A stretch of DNA of 64,000 nucleotides from assembly GCA_015680685.1 (NCBI GenBank), contig MNCI01015499.1, forward strand, positions 1,614,028 to 1,678,027, given 5' to 3'. This DNA comes from Gnetum montanum. Its lineage: Eukaryota; Streptophyta; Gnetopsida; Gnetales; Gnetaceae. A program made the translations under genes and the position numbers. Positions 10,761-22,347 of this stretch are shown piece by piece (the stretch's first letter is position 1; each line of letters opens with the position of its first letter). Under the pieces are notes generated by a model that was given only the letters and a program-made list of their open reading frames with translations, did no database searches and was not told the DNA's origin.

Positions 10761-11700
10761 TCAGGGTACATGTGTAGGGTTCCAATAGAGGACCTTATAT
10801 CTTGGTTGAAGTTTTACTTTTCTGATTCTAAGGTCATGATGTTGCTTGCTAAATGTCTTATGCACCTCATTCAAAGATAGGACTACTAATTGATTTTCAT
10901 CTAGCACATTCAGGTTGATCAATCTTTTTTTCTGTGCTAGACTTAGGTCAAGATTCAAATTACAAGATGTTGAGAGTATACAAAGCTTAGATTGAATTAG
11001 GAGCATTAGAATTTTTCTGTACACTAACTCATAGGGAGAATAGCCAATAGGAAGTTTCCATGTTGAAAAGTAAGCCTAGAGGGCACCATTAAGTTTTGTA
11101 CTCTAATCTTTTCTATATTTGCTAATAATTTGTGTTAGTATTTCTGTGATCTCTTGGTTGGTTACCTTTTCTTGACTATTGGCTTGGGAGTGGTAGGATG
11201 TTGTTAATTTATATTCAACCCACCCAAGTGTTGCATTAACTTTCTAAAAGTGGCACTTGTGAAATGAGTTCCATTGTCAAAAATTAGTGAACATGGCACC
11301 CCAAACCTATTTACAATATTTTGTTGTATAAATCTAGCAGTAGTGGATGATGTACAACTAGTAACGATTGCTACTTCTACCCATTTTATGTAGTAGTTAA
11401 CTACCACGATAATATAGGCCTTTCCATTGTACATGGGTGTGATGGAACCCATGAAGTCAATGCCCCATATGTAAAAGGTTCCAGTAGTTGAATCCACTAT
11501 TGAGGACCTTCCATGTAAGCAGTCATCCCCCCGTCTCATTAACAACATTCACAAGATTAGACAAACTGTTGGACATCCCTAAATATTGCAGGGAAATAAT
11601 ATCCTACCATTAGGATTTTTATTGTCATGCATATCCTTGCATAGTAGCCTTCACAAAGCCCTTCGCAAGCATCCTAGAGAACACACAGTTGATATTTGTT
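10761..11700 (-). pseudogene. int: integrase of A1
   Basis: Minus strand. The catalytic core at 11204-11548 reads WGIDFMGSITP and YIIVVVNYYIKWVE, then SLIFDNGTHFTSATF. This gives the first two Asp residues of the D,D-35-E triad. The C-terminal part at 10761-11024 has LAQKKRLINLNVLDENQ and DLRIRKVKLQPRYKVL, typical of gypsy integrase ends. The zinc-binding H2C2 part upstream is too decayed to read fully. Role: joins element cDNA to the host chromosome. Frameshifts and stops make it inactive. Confidence 0.85.
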
Positions 11701-11979
11701 AGGGACACACCAACGAATTAGGCCATCCACGTAGCTTGTAGAGGTGTTTATTGATTTCCATGAAATATTTAGCCTGATGAAGAAATTGATGTTTCCTTCT
11801 GAAGTCAAGATCTTGTGTCATCTCCTAAGTGAGAAGATAAGTGAGGATGCCTTTGTACCATGTTATTTCTATTGGCGTTTGTTCATTTATTGCTCCTATA
11901 AAAAGAAGTTCATTTGAAAACTGATTAGAGAGTGGGCTCTCCTCCTCTTTATTATCCCATCTTAAGAGAGAGACGTGGT

Positions 11980-12420
11980 CAATGACCACATTCTTGGTCC
12001 CTTTTCAATATACCATCATGAGATCAAACTCTTACAATATCACGAGCCATCGTATGACATGAGGACTCACTGTTGGCTTATTTATGAGGAAGTGGATTAC
12101 ACTGTGGTCTATGTGCACAAATACTTTGTAGCCAAGCACATAGTGCTTGAAATTTTTTAGAGCGTACACCATGACCATTAGTTCTTTTTCCATGTGGTGT
12201 AATTTAACTGTGCTCCTACAATGCTTCAGCTTACGTAGTGGATGTAGTATGGGTGTTTCTTATCGTCCATCTGCATGAGCACTGCTCTTAAGGCATAGTT
12301 AGATACATTTCTCATGATGTGGAAGGGTCTAGACTAGTCTGATGCTTGTAGGATTGGTGTTTCTATGATTTTCTTTTTTAACTATTGAAATGCATGTTCA
12401 CATTCCTTGGTCGAGATAAA
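11980..12420 (-). pseudogene. RNase H domain of A1
   Basis: Minus strand after RT. Readable blocks include SNYALRAVLMQMDDKKHPYY and LNYTTWKK, matching the gypsy RT-linked RNase H order (DASxxAxGAVLxQ, then YTTxEKE). The Asp of the first motif is replaced by Asn (NVSNYAL). Several stops fit C-to-T change. Role: removes the RNA strand of the RNA/DNA hybrid. Confidence 0.75.
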
Positions 12421-12599
12421 AGGTGCATCTTTCTTTGTAAGTTCTACCAACGATTTTGTGATCTTAGAGAAATTCTCTATGAATTATCGGTAGTAGCTAG
12501 TGTGTCTAAGGAATGACTAAACATCTTTAACTATCATTGGTTGGCATGTTATTCCTTAGATAACCCTTATCTTTTCTGGGTCTACCTCAATCCCTACTT

Positions 12600-13150
12600 G
12601 AGTGAGTTTATGCCCTAGTACAATGCCTTCTTGGACCATTGGATGGATTTTTTTCTAATTGAGTTGCAAATTTGTTTCAACACATCTCTTCAATACTTGC
12701 TCTAGGTGGTCCAAGGCTTGCTCAAATGTAACTCCATAGGTGGAAAAGTCATCCATGACGACTTCTACACCACTACCAATTTGTTGTTGGAAAATACTAA
12801 GGACCAAGCATTGAAATGTTGCAAGGGCATTGCACAGATCAAATGGCATCTTACAATATGTAAAAGTCCCCTAGGGACTCATGAATGTTGTCTTGGCTTT
12901 ATCTTTTAATGCAATTTGAATTTGATTATAGCCACTATAACCATCCAAGAAACTATAATAACAATGCCCAGATATGGTGTCCAACACTTGATCCACAAAT
13001 GGTAATGGAAAATGATGTTTAAATGTTGCCATATTTAACAGCCTAAAATCAATGCAAACCTACCATTTACCATACTTATTTGGCACAATTATGTATGGGC
13101 TAACCCACTCACTATCCATGATGGGATAAATGAACCTTGCCTTGAGGAGT
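12600..13150 (-). pseudogene. reverse transcriptase of A1
   Basis: Minus strand. In order: DSEWVSPYIIVPN, VCIDFRLLNMATFKHHFPLP, DGYSGYNQIQIAL, KTTFMSP, MPFDLCNALATFQ, then VEVVMDDFSTYGVTFEQALD and CVETNLQLN. The MDDF box is the active site (usual FMDDFSVYG in Athila). A stop occurs between TFMSP and GTFTYC, and more follow in the thumb. Role: copies element RNA into cDNA. The plus-strand frame at 12706-12909 is a shadow. Confidence 0.9.
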
Positions 13151-13308
13151 TGTTTGATTTCCTTCTTGACTATTTGCTTCAATTTGGGGTTCAACCACCT
13201 CTACAGCTATCTTCTAAGCTTCATGGCCTTGTCAATGTAAATGTGATGTTGGCATATCCTTGAATTGGTTCTTGTTAGCTCAGGAGATGACCAAGCAAAG
13301 GCTGTTTG

Positions 13309-14313
13309 TCATTTGTTAATCACCTTTAAAAAATTTTCCTTTTGTTCATGAGAAAGTTTAGCATTAATTATGGCTAGTTTACCATTGTTTAAAAATTCAT
13401 ATTCCATGCTGGCTAGTAAAGTTTTTAGCTCTAGGGGCTCTTTTTTGAAGTTATCAGGGATTTCCAGCTCTTCCCAATAGGTATCATCATCTTTATTAGA
13501 GAGTTGGGGATGAACTTGTTCAAGTTCATTCATGCTTTCAACATAAGCACATGTTAGGGTCTAAGTTGATTCCATGCATAATGTGCTGCTATCTAAGTTA
13601 GTTATCAGCTACTAGGTGGCTTTCTATTTTTTTGTTGTTACATACAGACACCTTTGAATATTAATTTCTTATGCACAATGATTGCATTATTTAATGTATG
13701 TACTTTTTATGGACCAAATATTTTGCATGCAATTGCACCCATTATCATTGTACATGATGCATGAAATATGCTTCTTCTCTATTCTACCCAATTCATTTTC
13801 TTTGGAGATTTCTAGAAAGAGATCCCTTATGCCCATGTGTGCATTGATCGTGCTTAACCAAGCTCTTCCCATAATGATGGGGAAGTCACTTTTGTAGTTT
13901 TCAACCATGATCACTATAAAATGGGCAGGATAGGACCACCCACAAATTGTGGTCACAATGTCCTCTACTAATCTTAGAGCGATAGTAATTGACTGATCTG
14001 CCAATTCTAGACAAATGTTACTTTTCCTAAGAGGTGGTAGGTTCCAAGCCTTATACATGTCATGGGAGATGAGATTAACTCTAGAACTAGAGTCAAGAAG
14101 AGCCTTACATGGCTCATGTCTAGTGATCTGAAAATAAATGAGTGGACTTCTTGGGTCAAATATTTTCATGGGAAGATTGCTAGCCTTTATCCAGTTGAAA
14201 ACAACATGAGTTAGCATCATAGTGTGAATTTGAGATGGCACTTGTTTTAAAGGAAACTTGAAGGTATTTGATGCATAGGATGAAGGTATTGGAGATGTGG
14301 GATGATCAGCCAC
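13309..14313 (-). pseudogene. protease and PR-RT linker of A1
   Basis: 13687-14313 is an open stretch of 208 codons containing an aspartic protease. The active-site region reads ALLDSSSRVNLISHDMY (usual ALxDLGASINLMP), and the later block reads FPIIMGRAWLSTINAHMGIRD. The expected Gly of the D-x-G triad is Ser here, so catalysis is doubtful. 13309-13533 is the following linker (HPQLSNKDDDTYWEELEIPD, then a Leu-rich helix). Role: polyprotein cleavage. Confidence 0.82.
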
Positions 14314-16653
14314 ACTAGGTTGTGAGGGTCAAAGAGGATTGCTAGGTTGGAAGAAGGATTTTTTTCTAGATTGATTATATGAACCACTTGGCTGGAAAGT
14401 CGGTTGTGAATGTATAGCCCTCATAGCATTTTGTTGTTGCAGCTGTAGAGGAATCTCACCCTGCATGGATGGAGCATGAGGTAGTTGGGTTGAAGGTGGA
14501 TGTGTGTGTGGAGACGGATGTGAAGAGTGGTATGGATATGGGTTTTCCTCTTGAGTTGATGATGAATGTGTTCGGTAATGCTCTAGAGGGTAATAGTGAT
14601 GTTGAAATGAAGTATGACTTGTAGAACTTCTTGGGGAGACAAGTTGCTAAAACTAGTACCCTTATGGATCTAGTTGCCTATAAGGGTACTACTTCCTTGG
14701 TAGTGGAATTCCCCACTATTTTGGTTGGTACTATTTTTGATATTATTCATAAGGTTGTGGAGGAGCTCCACTTAGGTAGTAAGCTTGTTATTGTTAGTGG
14801 AACTATCTTCGATTATCTTGAGGATAAGGCAATCATCTAGGTGCTTACCTATGTGCTAGTCGAGGATTCAATGGATACATCCTAGACTATTGTAAGCGTG
14901 ACACCATAGGACAAAAACCCTTTGAATGTTTGTATTGACAAATGTCATAATCAATTTCATCATCAGAGTTAGTTTTCATAACTTCCTCTACAGCCACAGC
15001 TTTGCCCTTATCTCTTTGGTAGGCATGGTTAGCTTCTTTTCACCTTCTACAATTATGATCACTATTTTGCTCTTTGGATTCTTCAACAATCTTCATAGTG
15101 GTATGAATTTTTTTATCCAAAGAGTCCCATAATTTATCAACCTTTGCCGAAATATTAGAAATAGATTTTGGATGGGTATGGTTTTCCTATTTACCACTTC
15201 ATCGAGTGATGACTCCTCCTTGTCACAAATCAAACCTCCCATTTCCTATTATACTCTTTTGCACTTTCCCTTTTTCATAGCTCACCTTCTTCTTTTTCTA
15301 CCTACTCAATCAACCTTTGGATCTAATGAGCTCTCAGTTCAGACAATCTTCCTTGGGCATACACCATAAGAGTTCTTCTAGTTTTTGCTCTAGGCCCATT
15401 TATGATGTGTCAAAGTTGTTCCCTCTAAGAATAACCATGGCCAAGCTATCCATGTAAGAGTGAATAGTATCTACCCATGGTGACATCCAAGGGTTCATGT
15501 GTCCCCTATTTCCAACCTTGGATTTGTCTTATTAGATTAGAAACTTTAGAGTACGACTAGTATTTATCATTAAATAGCTCTAGCATGGTACCCCATCGGT
15601 GAATGGATTCCAATTCCAAGGACAAGTACCAGCTTTTAGCTTCATTGGTGAGTGTCCTAGGAAAGAGCTTGATTTTTTGCCATTCATTTTCTATGTTTTG
15701 TAAAGCATATGCATCATGGAAAGCTTATAGATGTGTTTTTGGATTAGAGTTGTATCTCCCCTCAAATCTTGGGATATTATTCATGTCTAAGTACTTAATC
15801 CTACTATCTTTCATATGCCTAGTTGGAATTCTAACTACCTTTGCAATGTTGAGCATGCTTTGAGTCATGAATAGAGGTTCATCATCATCAATGCATCGAT
15901 GACACCAATGATGGTTTTAGCCACCCCTTCAGTCTTGGTGGTCTTCATGATCATTGTTGTCTCGTTGATCACCTTCATCATGATTATTTTGATGGTGGCT
16001 TCTATGAGAACTGAAAAATGAAAACAAATATTCAGAATCAGATGAAGAGGATGGAGTGGAAGATGGATTTCCATCACCACCACTTTTTCACTCATTATGA
16101 TTACCATCCTTAGATCTCTTGCTATCATGATATTTTCTCGATTTTTACTTTGGCTATCACTTTTTCCTAAACCTAGTTTATGAATAGTGTATCACAGGTT
16201 CAAGGTCACACCCTCATCATCAATAATAGGGGGTGGAGAATATTCATGTTGAGAACCTTCAAATGGAGGATGCTCATTGTCATCTTGTTTTAGTAGGAAT
16301 AAGGAATTAGTGTAATGTTTCCCCTTTGTAGCCTCTTAGAGCTTCTCCTAACATTGATCTTGCTTACGTTGTTTCAGTGGGATAGTAGTTTTGAGTATCA
16401 TAACCATTCACAACATATTCCTTGTGAAGATCTATGATGCCCAATTTTTAAGGGTTTGAAATAGCATCCCAAGCATAGATTGATCAAGGGGCAAGAAAAT
16501 GTTGCCCTCCATATCATGCCATCACAATTGTTCATCTTGATGTAGGATGAAGGTGAAGTCTAATACATAATTATCTAGATGAGTATATACCACTTTGCAC
16601 TCTTGTGGGAATAATAGTTTGACATCTTCACATCTATGGGAAGAAGAAGATAT
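14314..16653 (-). pseudogene. gag: gag of A1
   Basis: Minus strand. The start is at 16653-16651, where ATG has become ATA; in A2 the same place is ATG (51061-51059) followed by the same Ser-rich residues. A Ser run and a His/Asp/Asn-rich stretch (HHQNNHDEGDQRDNNDHEDH) lie at about 15900-16080. The capsid core at about 15400-15860 has MLNIAKVVRIPTRHM, FEGRYNSNPKTHL, LFPRTLTNEAKSWYLSLE and HEPLDVTMGRYYSLLH. Zinc knuckles are not legible. Plus-strand frames at 14631-15863 are shadows. Role: particle shell. Confidence 0.8.
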
Positions 16654-16785
16654 TTTGCAAAACAAATAAAATTTTTAGTGTGCTTAGTAATTATATGTCA
16701 TTGAGAGTGATGTTGACCTTGAGTTCATCCAATGATATGAATAATTTTCACTAATCCTAAATAGCTCATATTTCAACAAACAAAG

Positions 16786-16803
16786 TCCTTGGCAATGGCA
16801 CCA
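16786..16803 (-). other. primer binding site of A1
   Basis: Minus strand reads TGGTGCCATTGCCAAGGA next to the 5' LTR. A2 has TTGACATTGTTACCAAGGA (51211-51229). Undoing only C-to-T and G-to-A changes in both gives TTGGCGCCGTTGCCGAGGA, close to the common plant gypsy PBS TGGCGCCGTTGCCGGGGA (usually assigned to tRNA-Asp; from memory). Confidence 0.75.
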
Positions 16804-16804
16804 A

Positions 16805-17643
16805 TTATGAGCAACAAGGTACCCCTACACCCAACCATATGAATCATAAGTGTTCACCTATGATCCAATCAAATTCTATGGATTTTGTAGTTTCTGGTAC
16901 ACTAGTCTTCTAGGAAGTGAATCTTTGCCTTAAGGTCAATCATTGTCTTCCCAATTATAGTTGTGATGTACACAGGTGTGGTTAAGTGTAATTGAGGCAT
17001 CTAATTTTTATCATTTTATGTTTTATGGTTTGGTGTTCAAAGGGAGATAAAACTAATTAGATTAACTAATTTAAATTAACTAATTAACTAGTGTCTAAGT
17101 AGCCCTAACATAAGCGTATGATCTCACTTTCTGTACATGTCTTGAACCCATGTATCCACTACTAGGTTACCAAGTGCACACTACTGGGTATACCAAATAA
17201 TAACATTGTTGGGATTACCAAGTGAATACATGTTATGCTTGAAGCGATTGTACTTATGTGTTTAATCTATCTTGCTTAATTGATTCATTAACTTAATTAC
17301 TAGAAAATATTTAATAAATAATTAAAAACATTAAATGTATAAATAGAATATTTAATCTATCTAAAATGCTACAAGGTTTATCAGAAAGCTCATCTTTATT
17401 ACTGCACATACTATCATGCTCAAGTACAACAATACTCAAATAAAGATCTATACACTCAATGACTCCTTCTATGGGCACTCAAGAGAAAAATTCTAACTTT
17501 CAAATGAACAAACTACAAGAGCTTCGCTACTACTAAAATCTCAATTGCCATAAATGTAGCTTGTGGGTGCATATTTATAGCTAAATGTAAACATTATGTC
17601 GATAGGGCATCGTCAATGCAGTTGATAAAACTACGACTCATTA
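16805..17643 (-). repeat. 5' LTR of A1
   Basis: Partner of 5798-6702 with many transitions between them, so the insertion is old. TATA box CTATAAATA on the minus strand at 17572-17580. Confidence 0.88.
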
Positions 17644-17648
17644 GCAAG

Positions 17649-17924
17649 GTTAGCTATAAAAAATTCTTATAATAAAAAAGCTTTGAATAAGGACTACATA
17701 AAATTTCTTTCAAATAAAAAAAGAAAATTTTTAAAAGAACACCAAACTAATATAGTATAAATAAAATATAAATCAAGATCCATAATTTTTTTTTAAAATT
17801 TAGAAATAAAATTTTACCAAGAAATGATATTCTATTTGCACAAATAAAAAGATTTTACAAAAAAATGTTTCATTATGATACAAATATCATAACTAGTTAC
17901 ATGATCCTAATTATTTTACAGCTT
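17649..17924. other. AT-rich DNA right of A1
   Basis: Continuation of the pre-insertion DNA that ends at 5797 on the other side of A1. No gene or element recognised. Confidence 0.5.
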
Positions 17925-20810
17925 ACATATGTAATGATTGAAAAAATTAATGCTAGAGAAACTAAGAAAATCCGTGTAAATAATTCTAAGCCGAAGATCT
18001 ACAAGCCTTGACAGGATTTGGGGCACCTTAGGTAGTTTTGTAAATCACCTAAGGACTTGAAAAATTTGTTATCGAATATTTGAAATGAAAATCAACTATA
18101 ACAAACTCTTGTAAAATGACGATTTAGCATTGAATTGAGAATTTAAAGACAGGAAAAATGATGTGGCCAAAACAAAGAAAACCGTAAAATTTATATTGAA
18201 TGTTCTAACAATTGGTTAAAAAAATAGAGATTCAGGGAATACAAATCACTAGCTTTAAAAGCCTGAGAATATAGAAAAATATCTTGTGAGATTTGCTGTA
18301 GAAGGTAGGGTGTGTTCTACACTTAATTGCACTTGTCTTACCTAATCGATATGCATAGGGAATGGTGCTACAAAGGTTCTTTGATTCTCATAAATTTGCA
18401 TTGAAAAGGTTGCAAAAATTTGCAACAATGCTTTGCTATTTTTTTTGAAAGTGTGATATGCCAAAAGTCTTGAAAATGATGTAGAATCTTGTATAAATAG
18501 GCCTTGAATTTGTTGCTTTGGCATCCATTACATTCCCAGACGTTTTTTTGGAGCATTACATGGTGTTTCATGGCCTAAAAGTGCAGCGTTTTTTTGGATT
18601 TTTTTTTGTCATGTTTTGGTAGCACATTTGGACTATTTTCATGGCCCAAACTACAATGTATGTGCCACTAGCACCACCAACATTTTAACTTTTTGTGCCA
18701 AATTTGACAGCATTTTTAGTCATTTTGGCCTAAATACATGTGCATTAATGAAATTCATAGCATGTGGGCTATGGATTTCATTTTACATATTAAAATGATC
18801 CAAAACTTTTCCAAAACAAGTCCACAAGATAAGTTCTTTGATGGGAAAACAAGGCAATTATTTTTGCTCTTGAATTTCTCTAAAATTACATGACAAAACT
18901 TTGGCTACCAAGCTTTTTGTGTGCTACATATTTTTTCTTAAGGTTTTTCATTGGTCCCTCTTTGTTGATGTTTTAAGGATTGACTCGAAAGACATCAACA
19001 AAGAATGTGAAACACTGTCGTGGATTCATCACTAACACTTCCTCTTCACATTTGATTTCGTAGCTGCCGAATCATGCCAATGAGTGCTTACGATGGTGGA
19101 ATAAGGTCACAATGGAATGTTAAGAGTTTGGGATGAGATGTTAGCTACATGGGCTATCAAAGAATGATCACATGGGCTAACTAATAATTCCAAATATGTT
19201 GACATCATGATTACAGCATAGTGATGACATGTTTGCTAAATGATGAGATCTTCATGCTTTGTGTTGGAATTGCTGGTTACTTGATGATGTTTAGAGGAAC
19301 CAACACTTTGTTCTTGAGCTTCTCTGGCCACTTGACTCTTTTTTTTATGGGAGTGAAAATTTCATTATGTTTCATTACTAGGTTGAATTTTGCTTCATTT
19401 TCCTATTGAATGAGAGGTTTGGTAATTTAGCGAACTTGATTAATGAATCATGTAGAAGAAGATGTTACATGGCCATGGTACATGAATGTCAAGCATAGGT
19501 TTTTTTTGTTAGCAAGGTAAGGTGGACTATAGTTTGGTTATGGGGTTATGGCTTAGAAGAGGTAACAGAAGTGATGTAATGTAAGCACTATCGACACAAT
19601 CAAATAAGTTAGTCAAATCTCATACATTGAGATCATACAACTCTAAGAGGACAAGAAAACAAGTCAAAAAATACATGATCATAAAAGGTTACATGAGGTT
19701 ACAAGAGACAACAAGCTAATATTGGCCACCATGAGATGCAATCGACAAAACATGAGAACTTTGTATTTTTTTTTTGCAAATTTAAACAAAGTTTGTAATG
19801 TCTTGAGATCCTAAAGAGATATAAGGTTATGCAAGCTCACTTGTTATAGGCTACTTGGGCCATCAATGTTAATCATATTTTATTTACCAATTTTACTTTG
19901 TGTCTTTATTTTTCATTTTTCCTTAACTCATAGCCTCATAGCATGTAAAGCTTCACGGTGTGTAAGATTGTAGTGTGTGAAGGCTGCAGCATCTAAGACT
20001 TCAAAGTATGTGAAGTTTCACATTGTAGCTTATATGAACATAGCATATTTGGCTAAAGCATATGTAAATAGTGAGGAAACAAAATAAACTACAACTAAAC
20101 TAATTTTTCTCTAGTGTAGTAGCATTGAGAAAAAATTAAAAAAGGCTACAACGTGTAAGAGAAAGACTTTGTAAAAATGCAGATGCAATAGAAAACTAGA
20201 AAAAAAAAACTATAAGCATAGGGAACAAAGAAAGCATTGTGCACTACAACTGTGAAAATACTTTTTGAATTGTAAAGTGCAGAAAATAGGGGTAGCATTA
20301 TGCATTGAAATTGTAAAATAATAAAAATAATTTATCAATTAATTTTTTCAAGTATTACTATGAAAACTAGCTATAGTGTAAATGTTGGATTATAGAAAAC
20401 CTAATCGCAATTTTGGTTTTTGCAAATACACTACATAGTAAGGCAAAGACATGCAGAAAAATGTTTTTGCAAATAGATTTTAAGCTAAGAAGTTAAGTGG
20501 AGGCTCTCTTTCTAACACTAGAAAACTAGAGCGATGGGAAAAATCGGTGCTGGGAAAATCAAGAAAATCCATGAAAATGATTTTAGCCCCAAGATCCATA
20601 GGCCTTGAAAGAATCTTGGGTGCCTTAGGTGGTCTTGTCGATCACCTAAGGACTTTAAAAATTTGTTAGCAAATGGTATAAATAAAAATGAACTGTGATG
20701 AAAGCATGTAAAAATAAGGATTCAATGTTGCACTGAGAATAGAGAGATAGGGAAAACGATGTGGCCAAAATAAAGAAAACTACAAACTTTATATTGAATG
20801 TTATAGTTGT
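17925..20810 (-). mobile_element. short degenerate LTR element D
   Basis: Two direct copies (about 17930-18220 and 20527-20810) share long matching text, including CACCTAAGGACTT and GATGTGGCCAAAA. The left LTR ends at about 18951 with a CA edge next to a PPT (minus strand ACAAAGAGGGACCAA, as in C2). At 20502-20520 the minus strand reads TAGTGTTAGAAAGAGAGCC, a decayed form of the Tat-like PBS. The right LTR is truncated. The internal part (18952-20500) holds no recognisable gag or pol, so it is a non-autonomous or gutted element. Boundaries are approximate. Confidence 0.6.
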
Positions 20811-22347
20811 TGATGCCAACATTGCCCATGCTAGGCACAAGGCCATGTTTGAATAAGTTCGAATACCGTGAAAACTAAATTACTACCATGATAGATACTC
20901 AGGCTTAAGAAATTAGTACTTTGAACATAGCCTGCATTGACCTAATTAATTCAATGGTATTTAATAGGCTAGTTATCAAAATAGGTAAAACCTACTCCCT
21001 CACTATTACTAGGGTTGAGTTTTCATTTTTTCTAATGTGTTTGTTGGCGTCCAAGTTCCTTGCATGATCGAAAAAAAAACATTCTCTTGATCCCATGGTT
21101 TCCCCTTCAACAATATCCTTTTTGATAAATTTTTACACTTGCATCATTTTCTAGTTTATGTTTGTAGAATAAAAGAAAAATATAGAAATCAAAATATATT
21201 AAATTATCCAAAGCAACCTAGAATATCTTCAAAACATTAAGATTTTAAAACCCTGTTTCAAGATTCAATGATTATATTTCATTATATATACTGTATTTCT
21301 ATTTCTAATTATTTCTTCTGAATTTTTGAGAAATAATTTCCTTATGCAAGGAACCTTACCAACTGGAAAATGCATAGTAGTAAAGAAGCTATTGTTATAG
21401 TTGGCTCAAGGAAGCCTCGAATTCATCAACAAAATCAAGATTTTTACTAACATTTAACATAGGAATCTTGTGAATATTTTAGGTTGCTATGTAGTAGGAT
21501 TTACATGGATGTTGGTTTATGAATAGATGCCAAATGAAAGTCTTGAAAAATTGATCTTTGGTGTAGAAAATAGAGAATTACTTCATTGGCATTCATGGTA
21601 GGAGTTACGAGGTGGCAGTTATGCTAGGTGAGTGGTGGTGCAAGGCTATTACGTTGGTGGTGGTAGGCATGTGGAGGACGTGGGAGTTATGAGTGATCAT
21701 CAAGGACATTATGTGGGACATGACCATAACTAACTCTAAGTAGCTTGTGGCTAAAAAGGATGGTTACGACCTATTGCAGAAGTAGGAGGGCAGCCATCGA
21801 GGACCAAGCCTCTCTCTCATCGAGATTGACTGCTCTCTCACTGGGCATCCTCCCTTTCTCTAATAGCAACATTGCAAATGGCAAGGGGTGGCAGACAATA
21901 GGTGATGCATGAATGACAGCATCTGTGGTAGGAGCACGACTCATGGCATCACATCTATAGTAAATAGCAAGAAAGGGATTCTTGGAGACATCATCAACAC
22001 ATGAAATCACTCCCTCTCTCTTGATGACAACAACATGCATTAGAGGCACATTGCAATGACAGTGGGGAATGTGACTCTAGATGGTGGGTATACTCCCTCT
22101 CTCCTCTCTTCCCTGCAACACGAGTGACTTTAGAATAATGGATAGATCTCTCTTTCTTCTCTTTTTATAGTGGCCTACCTGGGCAACACTTCTCTCTCTC
22201 TCTCTACTACAAAGTACCAGCAAGCATGCGTAGTAGGTTTTCAAGCAAGCTGTAGCACATGTTAAAGATATTTTGGCAATGTTAGATGCAAATGATAGGT
22301 TGCACATGTGGTGGTGGTGATCAATAGTGGAAGATGCTAACATGCTG
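20811..22347. other. unassigned DNA between D and B1
   Basis: No convincing gene. Small open frames at 21771-22343 (minus) have no recognised domain. A TC microsatellite lies at about 22190-22206. Confidence 0.5.

Larger units (their letters stand above)
5798..17643 (-). mobile_element. Athila-like LTR retrotransposon A1 (complete, degenerate)
   Basis: Minus-strand element with both LTRs, a 5-bp target duplication (ACAAG at 5793-5797, GCAAG at 17644-17648, one transition apart), a PBS, a PPT and the domain order gag-PR-RT-RH-INT. An extra ORF follows before the 3' LTR. The RT reads MPFDLCNALATFQ and MDDF, in the style of Athila. The PBS resolves to TTGGCGCCGTTGCCG-type text. The position of the extra ORF also fits Athila, whose members carry an envelope-like ORF there. 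All coding parts are broken. Confidence 0.9.

Noticed and set aside
14631-15863. Plus-strand frames in A1
   Set aside because: Shadows of the minus-strand gag, whose capsid motifs read clearly.
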